DNA of 35,742 nucleotides from Acetobacteraceae bacterium. Lineage in GTDB: Bacteria > Pseudomonadota > Alphaproteobacteria > Acetobacterales > Acetobacteraceae. Shown one piece after another: positions 16,602-23,458 of the stretch (position 1 is its first letter; each line of letters opens with the position of its first letter). The notes below the pieces were generated by a model that did no database searches, was not told the DNA's origin, and saw only the letters and a list, made by a program, of their open reading frames with translations. The stretch spans positions 1-35,742 of the forward strand of contig JAFAXA010000047.1 of assembly GCA_019241425.1 (NCBI GenBank). Direction: 5' to 3'. The position numbers and the translations under genes are program-made.

Positions 16602-17576
16602 GTGGAGACGAAACCAGACCCGTCCATCGTCCCGCCGCCTTTTCCGCACTTCGAGGTGCGGCTGACGGCGCCCGACCTCGATCCCTGGCTCGCCGGAAAC
16701 ACCGGACTGCCCGGTTTCGTCACCCGCGATAGCGGATTGCCCGGACCGCATCTCGCGATCACCGCCCTCACCCACGGCAACGAGATCGCGGGCGCGATCG
16801 CCCTCGACCGTCTACTGCGCGACGATTTCAGGCCGGCGCGCGGACGGGTCACGTTCGGTTTCATCGACCTTGCGGCGTTTGCCCGGTTCGATCCGCGCCA
16901 GCCGACGGCGTCGCGTTTCGTCGACGAGGACATGAACCGACTCTGGGCGGAAGACGTGCTGGACAGCGCGCGCCGCTCCTATGAACTGGACAGGGCGCGC
17001 GAGATCCGGCCCTTCATCGAAACCGTCGACGTGCTGCTCGATCTGCATTCGATGCTGTGGCCGTCCGACCCGCTCTTGCTCAGCGGCTCGTCCGAGAAGG
17101 GGCGGCGGCTTGCGTTCGGGATCAGCGTGCCGGGGTTGATCGTCGCGGATTACGGACATGCGAGCGGGCGCCGACTGATCGACTATCACCGCTTCGTCGA
17201 TCCGGACACCACCGCCGCCGCCGTGCTGGTCGAAGCCGGCCAGCATTGGGAGGTGGAGACCGTCGACACGACGCTTGCGTGCATTCGCAGCGCTTTGCGG
17301 CATGTCGGGCTCGATGGGCCGCAGACGGCCGCGCGTTCGGGGCCTGCGCCGGCCCGCTTCGCCGAGGTGACGACCGTGGTGACGGCCGCCACGGGCGCGT
17401 TCGCGTTCACGGAGCCATTCCGCGGCGGCGACCTGATTTCGGAGGCGGGCACGCTGATCGCGGTGGACGGCGCCACCGAAATCCGCACGCCGCACCCCGA
17501 CTGCCTGCTGGTGATGCCCAGCCTGCGGCCGAGCCGGGGCCACACGGCGGTCCGCCTGGCGCGGTTCGCGCCCTAG
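16602..17576 (+). CDS. Succinylglutamate desuccinylase/aspartoacylase family protein
   Basis: A 324-residue zinc hydrolase of the AstE/AspA family, which cleaves N-acyl amino acids. The zinc site is seen as ALTHGNEIAG (His, Glu) and DLHSMLWP (second His), with a catalytic Glu likely in VLVEAGQHWE. RFVDEDMNRLW is the family's substrate-binding arginine segment. The C-terminal ~75 residues form the small beta domain typical of the family (FAFTEPFRGGDLISEAGTLI). Start: GTG at 16602 with AGG upstream. Follows argE closely. The acyl group and amino acid cannot be told from sequence. Confidence 0.82.
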   Translation: METKPDPSIVPPPFPHFEVRLTAPDLDPWLAGNTGLPGFVTRDSGLPGPHLAITALTHGNEIAGAIALDRLLRDDFRPARGRVTFGFIDLAAFARFDPRQPTASRFVDEDMNRLWAEDVLDSARRSYELDRAREIRPFIETVDVLLDLHSMLWPSDPLLLSGSSEKGRRLAFGISVPGLIVADYGHASGRRLIDYHRFVDPDTTAAAVLVEAGQHWEVETVDTTLACIRSALRHVGLDGPQTAARSGPAPARFAEVTTVVTAATGAFAFTEPFRGGDLISEAGTLIAVDGATEIRTPHPDCLLVMPSLRPSRGHTAVRLARFAP

Positions 17577-17591
17577 CGCCCGCGCTTTTTT
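17575..17591 (+). terminator. Weak intrinsic terminator candidate after the aspartoacylase-family gene
   Basis: AGCG, CCCG and CGCT form a four-base-pair stem with a four-base loop, starting inside the TAG stop and running directly into six T residues. The T-tract is unusual in this GC-rich DNA. The stem is short, so activity is uncertain. Confidence 0.35.
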
Positions 17592-17651
17592 GCTTTGCGC
17601 CGCGCCCGACAAAAGAGAACATACGGGCGTTCGTCATCGGGGATTGCGCCT

Positions 17652-18398
17652 ATGGGGTTCGGTCGCCGCTTTCTGGTCGTCGCCGTGGCGCTTTGGCCGC
17701 TCGCGTCCCGCGCCGCCGAGCCGGTGGACGTCGCGATGGTGCTGGTGACGGACGTGTCGCGGAGCATCGACGACGCCGAGTTCAACCTCGAAAAAACCGG
17801 GTATTCGACGGCCTTCACCAGCCCCGAAGTGCTCGCCGCGATCCGGGGCGGCCCGAATGGCGCGATCGCGGTTTCATATCTGGAATTCGCGAGCGCCGGG
17901 GAAGTCAAACAGGTTCTCGACTGGACGGTTATTCGCGACGGCGGCTCCGCCCAGAGCTTCGCCGACCGGCTGACCAATGCGCCGCGCTCTTTCTTCGGCC
18001 GCACCGCGATCAGCGCGGGCATCGACGCCGCCGCGCAGTTGCTGGCCGACGCCCCGCTTGCGGCTTCTCGGCGCGTGATCGACGTGTGCGGCGACGGCAC
18101 CAATAATGCCGGCCGCGATGTGACGGCGGCCCGCGACGATGCCCTGGCGGCCGGCATCGTCATCAACGGGCTCGCGATCATCAACGAACACCCGATGTCC
18201 TGGACCTACGCCCACGTGCAGCCGCCCGGCGGCTTGGCCAATTATTATCGCGAGAACGTGACGGGCGGCCCTGGCAGCTTCGTTCTTGAGATCCACGAGT
18301 TCCGCGCCTTCGGCGACAGCATGATCCGTAAGTTGGTCAGCGAAATTGCAGGCATTGCGCCGCCGGCCGGCGGCGCGGTCGCGACCGCCTCACGCTGA
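17652..18398 (+). CDS. DUF1194 domain-containing (VWA-like) secreted protein
   Basis: A 248-residue protein with a signal peptide (FLVVAVALWPLASRAA) and a DUF1194 domain. DVAMVLVTDVSRSIDDAEF has the DxSxS metal-binding motif of von Willebrand A domains; VIDVCGDGTNNAGRDV, NGLAIINEH and ANYYRENVTGGPGSFVLE are typical of DUF1194. Such proteins are found mostly in alphaproteobacteria, are predicted to be periplasmic, and have no established function. Start: ATG at 17652. It is followed by a glutathionyl-hydroquinone reductase gene 73 bases later, with no obvious functional link. Confidence 0.85.
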   Translation: MGFGRRFLVVAVALWPLASRAAEPVDVAMVLVTDVSRSIDDAEFNLEKTGYSTAFTSPEVLAAIRGGPNGAIAVSYLEFASAGEVKQVLDWTVIRDGGSAQSFADRLTNAPRSFFGRTAISAGIDAAAQLLADAPLAASRRVIDVCGDGTNNAGRDVTAARDDALAAGIVINGLAIINEHPMSWTYAHVQPPGGLANYYRENVTGGPGSFVLEIHEFRAFGDSMIRKLVSEIAGIAPPAGGAVATASR

Positions 18399-18471
18399 GG
18401 CGACGGGCGGCGGCGGCGATCAAGCGTGCGCTCGGCGCCGCCGTGATTTCGGACGAGCAAGGGGTGACGCC

Positions 18472-19491
18472 ATGGGCCTGCTGATCGACGGCAAGTGGCA
18501 CGCGGACGCAGTGCAGCGGGAGCCCGCAAAGGGGGTGGCCGGACAGCCGGACGGCAGCTTCGTGCGGGAGGAAGCCGCCTTCCGCAATTGGGTGACGCCG
18601 GACGGCCGCCCCGGTCCCACCGGCCATGACGGGTTCGCGGCCCAGCCCGGACGCTACCATCTGTACGTTTCGCTTGCGTGCCCATGGGCGCACCGCACGC
18701 TGATCGTGCGGGCGCTCAAAGGTCTCGGCGACATCGTCCCGATTTCGGTCGTTCACTGGCTGATGGCCGAGAATGGCTGGACGTTCGAGCCCGGGGACGG
18801 CGTCATTCCCGATCCGCTGTTCGAGAGCCGCTATCTGCACGAGATCTACACGCAATCGGACCCGGATTACACCGGCCGGGCGAGTGTGCCGGTGCTTTGG
18901 GACAAGTTCACGCAAACGATCGTAAACAACGAATCGTCCGAGATCATGCGCATGTTCAACAGCGCCTTCGACGCTTGCGGCGCGACCCCGGGGGACTTCT
19001 ACCCGCCGCATCTGCGGGACGAGATCGACGCCTACAACACCCGCATCTACGAAACGCTCAATAACGGCGTCTACGCGGCCGGTTTCGCAACCACGCAAGC
19101 GGCGTACGAGACAGCGGTCTGGCCGTTATTCGAGACGCTCGGCTGGCTGGAAGCGCGGCTTTCCGAGCACCGCTTCCTGTGCGGCGACGTGCTGACCGAA
19201 GCCGACATACGGCTGTTCACGACCTTGCTGCGCTTCGACTCGGTCTATCATGGACATTTCAAATGCAACGTCCGGCGCCTCGTCGATTATCCGTCGCTAT
19301 GGGCCTTCACACGCGACATCTATCAACTGCCCCGTGTCGCGCCGACCGTCGATTTCGGCCACATCAAGCGGCACTATCACCTTAGTCACCGATCGATCAA
19401 TCCGACGGGGATCGTGCCGGCCGGGCCGGACCTCGATTGGGGAGAGCCGGCCGCTCGCGCCCGGGATGTCGCGAAACTGCTGCTGACCTGA
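18472..19491 (+). CDS. yqjG: Glutathionyl-hydroquinone reductase (omega-like glutathione S-transferase)
   Basis: A 339-residue cytosolic enzyme of the YqjG/PcpF family, which reduces glutathionyl-hydroquinones using glutathione. The catalytic Cys70 sits in SLACPWAHRTLIVRALKGL. The N-terminal segment RNWVTPDG, DPDYTGRASVPVLWDK, the NNESSEIMRMFNSAF motif and the C-terminal helical domain (LTEADIRLFTTLLRFDSVY) with YQLPRVAPTVDFGHIKRHYH all match the family. Length is normal. The start ATG at 18472 has AAGGGG eight bases upstream. Confidence 0.92.
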   Translation: MGLLIDGKWHADAVQREPAKGVAGQPDGSFVREEAAFRNWVTPDGRPGPTGHDGFAAQPGRYHLYVSLACPWAHRTLIVRALKGLGDIVPISVVHWLMAENGWTFEPGDGVIPDPLFESRYLHEIYTQSDPDYTGRASVPVLWDKFTQTIVNNESSEIMRMFNSAFDACGATPGDFYPPHLRDEIDAYNTRIYETLNNGVYAAGFATTQAAYETAVWPLFETLGWLEARLSEHRFLCGDVLTEADIRLFTTLLRFDSVYHGHFKCNVRRLVDYPSLWAFTRDIYQLPRVAPTVDFGHIKRHYHLSHRSINPTGIVPAGPDLDWGEPAARARDVAKLLLT

Positions 19492-19500
19492 AGGCGACGG

Positions 19501-19758
19501 TCAGCGCCGTCCCGCGGCCCAATACATGAGCCAACGGGCGGGAAACACCCACGCGACGCCCGTGACCGCGAAATACAGTGCGGCACGCCAGCCCGTGCCG
19601 CCGAGATGATCTGCGAGGGTGACCACGACCGCAACGTAAGCGGCGAAACCGGCGAGGCCGGCGCAGCTCGCGATCCAGACGCGGCTCACCGGCGCGCGGA
19701 GCGGCGACGCGCGGGACGGCGGCGGGAGGTTGCCTGGGCGCCAACTCTCATCGTACAC
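19501..19758 (-). CDS. DUF2842 small membrane protein
   Basis: An 85-residue protein with two predicted membrane helices (LAGFAAYVAVVVTLADHLGG and ALYFAVTGVAWVFPARWLMY). The spacing, the LADHL between helices and the WVFPARWLMYW end match DUF2842, a small alphaproteobacterial family of unknown function. The start is uncertain: GTG at 19758 (used here) gives a 28-residue hydrophilic leader; an in-frame GTG before SRVWIAS would give a shorter protein. Convergent with the hydroquinone reductase and divergent from apt. Confidence 0.7.
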   Translation of the reverse strand: MYDESWRPGNLPPPSRASPLRAPVSRVWIASCAGLAGFAAYVAVVVTLADHLGGTGWRAALYFAVTGVAWVFPARWLMYWAAGRR

Positions 19759-19796
19759 GCCGTGCCTGAGCTTCGCCGACGGTTCAAGGGGGTAGG

Positions 19797-20312
19797 ATGG
19801 ATCTGAAGGAGTGTATCCGCGGGATTCCCGATTTCCCGAAGCCCGGTATCCTCTTCTACGACATTTCGACGCTGCTGCGGGACGCCGATGGCTGGCAGGT
19901 CGCGATGGGACGCATGGCGCGCGCCGTTCGGCCGTATCAGCCCGACATTCTGGCGGGGGTCGAGAGCCGCGGCTTCCTGATCGCGGCGCCGCTCGCGCTC
20001 AAGCTCGGTTGCGGCTTCATCATGCTGCGCAAACCCGGCAAGCTGCCGGGGCAGACGGTGGGGCTCGACTACACCTTGGAATACAGATCGGACCGTATCG
20101 AGATGCAGGCCGACGCCGTGGAGAAGGGGCAGAAGGTCGTGGTCGTCGATGATCTGCTCGCGACGGGCGGCACGATGAAGGCCGGCATCGATCTGCTGCG
20201 AAGCAGCGGCGCGGTGGTGGCGGCAGTGGGGGCGCTCATCGAACTGGCGTTCCTGAACGGCCGATCCAAGCTCGACGTGCCGGTGGAGACGCTGATTTCA
20301 TACGATCGGTAG
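19797..20312 (+). CDS. apt: Adenine phosphoribosyltransferase
   Basis: A 171-residue purine salvage enzyme that makes AMP from adenine and PRPP. It begins with the family's [18 protein letters not shown]. The PRPP-binding motif is [18 protein letters not shown], and [17 protein letters not shown] and LRKPGKLPG are also diagnostic. Normal length. AAGGGGG lies just upstream of the ATG. Monocistronic by position. Confidence 0.95.
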   Translation: MDLKECIRGIPDFPKPGILFYDISTLLRDADGWQVAMGRMARAVRPYQPDILAGVESRGFLIAAPLALKLGCGFIMLRKPGKLPGQTVGLDYTLEYRSDRIEMQADAVEKGQKVVVVDDLLATGGTMKAGIDLLRSSGAVVAAVGALIELAFLNGRSKLDVPVETLISYDR

Positions 20313-20663
20313 TCGGGCTTCGCTTAGGTTTCGGAGGTCGGCCGCGCTGCCGATTGCGGGAAGGTAAGCCGCCGGTCGCCGTGCCGTTTCGCGGTTGAGC
20401 AGCCAGGGACCATCCATGCGCCGATGACGGGCCTCATCCGCCACGCGCCGTGCTATCGTTTTGGTTGTTCAACGAAAGCGGCGCACCCATGCACCTTCTC
20501 GGTATGTTCCTTTTCGCGGCGTTGTTTCTGCGGGTCGCCGCAGCGCTTGCCGGCCCGCTCTGCCTGATCTGGGTCGTGCTCTGGTTGACCGGCCAGTTCT
20601 GATCCGGAGCGGCCGGGCGGGCGGTTTCCTGCTTCTTCCCGGCCTGTCCGCCGCCCGCGCGTT
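20313..20663. other. apt/flbT intergenic region
   Basis: A 351-bp gap between apt and the flbT stop. It holds one short candidate gene (20489-20602). About 35 bases before that ATG, TGCTATCG resembles an extended -10 element, but no convincing -35 is seen. The first ~130 bases after apt hold nothing I can recognise. Confidence 0.4.
20489..20602 (+). CDS. Candidate 37-residue single-helix membrane peptide
   Basis: An open frame starting at ATG 20489, MHLLGMFLFAALFLRVAAAL, followed by a 17-residue hydrophobic tail ending WLTGQF. Almost the whole peptide is hydrophobic, with one Arg, so it could be a small membrane protein. The ribosome site is weak (GAAAGCGG), and an extended -10-like TGCTATCG lies upstream. 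In GC-rich DNA such frames can be chance, so this is a candidate only. Confidence 0.3.
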   Translation: MHLLGMFLFAALFLRVAAALAGPLCLIWVVLWLTGQF

Positions 20664-21131
20664 TTACTTGACGGCGGCGACCGCGTCGCGTGCCTCGGCC
20701 GCGTGGGCCGGGCGGAACATCGGCGCGGCGTCTTCGGCGGCGCGGCCCAGCACCGCATCCTCGTGTCGGATGATCTGCCGCACCAGCTTCAGCGCTTGAT
20801 AGCAGTCATCGGCTTCGGCGGCGGCCAGCGCCCGATCGAGGATCTGGCCGCCGAGCGCCGAGGTGGTCGCGGCCTTCCACTCGGCGACAAGGCGATGTGC
20901 ATCGCCGAGGCCGGCCGCCCGTTCCTCGGCGGAACCGATATAGGCGCATTGCAAAGCGAAATAGATCCGGCGGGCCGGGCTGTCGGCCTGCTCCGGGCGC
21001 ATGATCTGCTTGCCGAACAGGAACCGCGCCTTGGCGGTGAGTTCGATGCGTGCCTTGGTGCGAAACCGGATGGGCGCGCCGTTGATGATCATCATCTCAC
21101 CCTGGCGCAGCTCGAGAACCAGATTGGACAT
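20664..21131 (-). CDS. flbT: Flagellin synthesis regulator FlbT
   Basis: A 155-residue protein of the alphaproteobacterial FlbT family, which binds flagellin mRNA and controls its translation and stability in step with flagellum assembly, usually together with FlaF. The N-terminus MSNLVLELRQGEMMIINGAP, then ARFLFGKQIMRPEQADSPAR and RIYFALQCAYIG are the family's hallmark. The C-terminal helical part (ALAAAEADDCYQALKLVRQI) is also typical. It lies 84 bases downstream of a collapsed flagellin frame on the same strand; no flaF is present between them. The start ATG at 21131 opens directly into the conserved region. Confidence 0.9.
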   Translation of the reverse strand: MSNLVLELRQGEMMIINGAPIRFRTKARIELTAKARFLFGKQIMRPEQADSPARRIYFALQCAYIGSAEERAAGLGDAHRLVAEWKAATTSALGGQILDRALAAAEADDCYQALKLVRQIIRHEDAVLGRAAEDAAPMFRPAHAAEARDAVAAVK

Positions 21132-21215
21132 GTATCTCCGTTCCGGTCGGGCCGGCGGCGTCGGGGTTGAAAGGCGGCTGGACGGTCGGCCACGGGATGT
21201 TGGCCGCCGGTGGTC

Positions 21216-21617
21216 TTACTCGCAGAGGCTAAGCAGCGTTTGTGGCACCTGGTAGGCAATCGGGAGCGCCCCGGCCGCGCGTTGCTGCCGCAATTGCAGC
21301 GCCCGCAGTTGAGCGGTCTCCTTCGGCAGGTCGGCATCGGTCAAAGAGGCGCGCAGGCAATCCCCGTTTCCGGGCCGCCCGTTCGCGGTGGCCGACGCGC
21401 CCGCCTCCGCGCGCGCATGCCGGGCAACGGGGCCCGCGCGCTCGTCGCTCGCGAAGGCGACACGGTAGCCGGTCGAGGCAGGCGTCGGCGCTTGTTGCAA
21501 GCCGGCGGGCGGCGTGCGAAGCGAGAGCCGGGTGACGATGTTGGCGGGCGGAGACAGGGCGTGTGATCCTATGTTTCCGAGGTCAAAGCATGCCCCGATT
21601 TTCGGCGACGGTTTCAT
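21216..21617 (-). pseudogene. Flagellin remnant: N- and C-terminal segments with the centre missing
   Basis: A 133-residue frame. The C-terminal ~44 residues (SLTDADLPKETAQLRALQLR, then ALPIAYQVPQTLLSL) match the D0/D1 C-terminus of alphaproteobacterial flagellins. Residues ~22-63 resemble the flagellin N-terminus: NIVTRLSLRTPPAGLQQ, a heptad-like stretch, followed by STGYRVAFASDERAG (compare the family's STGYRVxxAxD). Only ~26 residues (64-89), rich in Ala, Gly and Arg, separate the two halves, whereas flagellins have at least 150. Several prolines (SPPAN, RTPPAG, APTPAS) stand in what should be a coiled-coil helix, pointing to decay rather than a working mini-flagellin. Its place directly upstream of flbT is the normal place for a flagellin gene. 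The N-terminal match is weaker than the C-terminal one. Confidence 0.5.
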
Positions 21618-21912
21618 TCTGGCGAGCCTGAATTAATGGCCCGTGAAACGCGCGCCCCGCTCCGGATCAGCAGAGAAATTTGGTCAGAGACAGGCCGCTA
21701 GCCGGGGAAGCTGACAGACGCTTGCATGATCCGGACGGCGGTTTCCAATCCGCTCATTGGCGATGATGTTTGATCGCCTGGCGCCCCGATGCAGCGTCTG
21801 CGGTCCGCCTGCCCCGGTTCGCGCGGCGATGGTTGCGCGCGCAGAAGAGCGCCCGGCGGTGCGGCCGGGGCCGCCTTGCTGGCCTCCTGGCGATTTGATA
21901 CTCGAATTGCCG

Positions 21913-22674
21913 ATGACGCGGTCGATTTGGCTCTTCGCCGCCCTGCTTCTCGCCGGCATGTCCGCCGGGGCGGCGGCGCACGAGGATGCCGGGCCCTGCG
22001 AGATCCCGCAGCAATTCGTCACCAGCGAGGACACGCTTTCGCATGTAGGCGCTGCCTTGGCCGCGAAGCAGCCGGTGGAGGTGCTCGCGATCGGGTCGGC
22101 GACGACGGTCGGGCAGGATCTGATGCCGCAGGGCACCTCGTTTCCGTATCGCATGATCGAGGACATGCGGGCGGCACTGCACGACGCCGATTTGCGCATC
22201 ACGGTGCTGGGCGGGCGCGGGCTTGCCGCGTCCGAGATGCTCGACCTTTTGCGGACGGCGTTGCAGCGCCAGCATTTCGCGCTGGTGCTCTGGCAGACCG
22301 GCACGGTGGAGGCGGTGCGCGGCCTCCCGCCCGAGGAGTTTCGGGCGGTGCTGGAACAGGGGATCGACGCCATTGCGGCGCAAGGCGGCGACACGCTGCT
22401 GATCGACCCGCAATTCAGCCGCTTTCTGCAATCCCAGGCGGAACTGGAACCCTACGAGGCGGTCTTTCGCGAGGAGGACGCCCGGCGCGGCGTGATCGCG
22501 TTCCGGCGTTTCGACCTGATGCGGCAATGGGCGGAGAACGGCGAACTCGATCTCGAACATGTCAGCCGCGACAATCGTGGGCCGGCGCTCGATAAGCTGC
22601 ACGGCTGTCTCGGCACCGCCCTGAGCCGGCTGGTGGTCGCGGCGGCGGCGGGGAGCGGCGCGCCGCATCCGTAG
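21913..22674 (+). CDS. SGNH/GDSL-family hydrolase-like periplasmic protein
   Basis: A 253-residue protein with a signal peptide (SIWLFAALLLAGMSAGAAA, cleaved before HEDAG). Block I is EVLAIGSATTVGQ, with the nucleophile candidate Ser62; block II Gly lies in VLGGRG; block III is WQTGTVEA, where the usual Asn of GTND is Val132; block V is likely LDKLHGCLG with Asp227 and His230. Members deacylate or remodel periplasmic substrates. Loss of the oxyanion Asn makes activity uncertain. An in-frame extension to 21757 exists, but the signal peptide argues for the ATG at 21913. Divergent from the flagellin remnant, with 295 bases between. Confidence 0.72.
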   Translation: MTRSIWLFAALLLAGMSAGAAAHEDAGPCEIPQQFVTSEDTLSHVGAALAAKQPVEVLAIGSATTVGQDLMPQGTSFPYRMIEDMRAALHDADLRITVLGGRGLAASEMLDLLRTALQRQHFALVLWQTGTVEAVRGLPPEEFRAVLEQGIDAIAAQGGDTLLIDPQFSRFLQSQAELEPYEAVFREEDARRGVIAFRRFDLMRQWAENGELDLEHVSRDNRGPALDKLHGCLGTALSRLVVAAAAGSGAPHP

Positions 22675-22721
22675 TCCGCAGGGTCGCGCAACTTTGGCCG
22701 ACGCGATGCCTTTAGGGCGGC

Positions 22722-22928
22722 ATGACCGATTTGCGACAAGGTACCGGACGGGGCTGGCCGGAGCGCGAGGAAGCCTCCCGCGCGATCGATCGCTGGGTGA
22801 GCGAGGATCTGACACGCCGGCACGGCGACGCGTGCACGGAAGACTTGCCGGATGGCTGGCTGTCGCTGATCGCGGCGGCGGAACGCGGCGGCGAGGGACG
22901 GCGCCGGGAGGCCCGATCGACCGCCTAG
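22722..22928 (+). CDS. Small hypothetical protein, 68 residues
   Basis: A charged 68-residue protein (EEASRAIDRWVSEDLTRR, then LPDGWLSLIAAAE) with an AGGG ribosome site six bases before the ATG. It reads as two short amphipathic helices and no membrane segment. I do not recognise the family. Its TAG stop shares the CTAG palindrome with the stop of the convergent YdcF-like gene. It lies 47 bases after the SGNH hydrolase on the same strand. Confidence 0.55.
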   Translation: MTDLRQGTGRGWPEREEASRAIDRWVSEDLTRRHGDACTEDLPDGWLSLIAAAERGGEGRRREARSTA

Positions 22929-23458
22929 ATCCGGCCTGTCGCACGCAGCCACAGCATCAGCAGGCCGTCCACCAACACCGCCGGGAGTTCGCGCCCGCGC
23001 CAGTACCAGCGCATCAGCAGCGCGTGAGAGGCCGGAAAGGCGGGCGGCGGGCAAGCCTGCGCGGCGACGCCCGCCAAGCGCAGCAGCATCAGGCAGCGCG
23101 GCAGATGGTAGACGCTCGTCGCCGCGAAGACCGGTCCGCAAAGGCCGCGTTCATCACGCATCCGGCGGATCGCCCGCACGGAGGACAGGGTCGACGTTGC
23201 GGTCTCTTCCAGCAGCACGCGGTCGGGGGGAACGCCGAGCGCGGCCAGCAGATCCGCCATCACGGAGGCTTCGGACGCACCGAAGCGGCCGACGGCGCCG
23301 GTGGGGACGTACCACGGGCTCGGCAGCCGGGCGCCGAACGCGGCGGCGGCTTCGACCCGGCGGCGCAAGGTTTGGCTCGGCGTGCCGTCGCGCCGGACGG
23401 CGGCGCCGAAGATCACGATCGCGGGCGCGTCGTCGCCGGCGCGCGGAGGCTCAGCCAT
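22925..23458 (-). CDS. YdcF/SanA/ElyC-like DUF218 domain protein
   Basis: A 177-residue protein with a DUF218 domain: IVIFGAAVRRDGTPSQTLRR (the family's GxxxxxxGxPSxxLxxR), YVPTGAVGRFG and EASVMADLL, VLLEETATSTLSSVRAIRRM, then FAATSVYHLPRCLMLLRLAG. DUF218 proteins are linked to envelope biogenesis in enterobacteria (ElyC, SanA); YdcF binds S-adenosylmethionine. No N-terminal membrane anchor is seen, but a hydrophobic LVDGLLMLWLRATG ends the protein. Its ATG overlaps the end of the MfnB-like/FolB-like gene by eight bases, so the two are translationally coupled. Confidence 0.85.
   Translation of the reverse strand: MAEPPRAGDDAPAIVIFGAAVRRDGTPSQTLRRRVEAAAAFGARLPSPWYVPTGAVGRFGASEASVMADLLAALGVPPDRVLLEETATSTLSSVRAIRRMRDERGLCGPVFAATSVYHLPRCLMLLRLAGVAAQACPPPAFPASHALLMRWYWRGRELPAVLVDGLLMLWLRATGRI

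Noticed and set aside
20614-20657. GC-rich inverted repeat (CGGGCGG/CCGCCCG) between flbT and the small frame as a terminator
   Set aside because: The loop is about 30 bases and only four T residues follow; such pairs arise by chance at this GC content.
21634-21652. Sigma-54-like TGGCCCG element near the flagellin remnant
   Set aside because: The -12 GC element does not fit (no TTGC at the right spacing) and it faces away from the flagellin remnant.
22722-22928. NepR anti-sigma factor identity for the 68-residue protein
   Set aside because: LPDGWLSLI loosely resembles NepR's PDRFLDLL, but the rest does not fit and no PhyR or EcfG gene is nearby.
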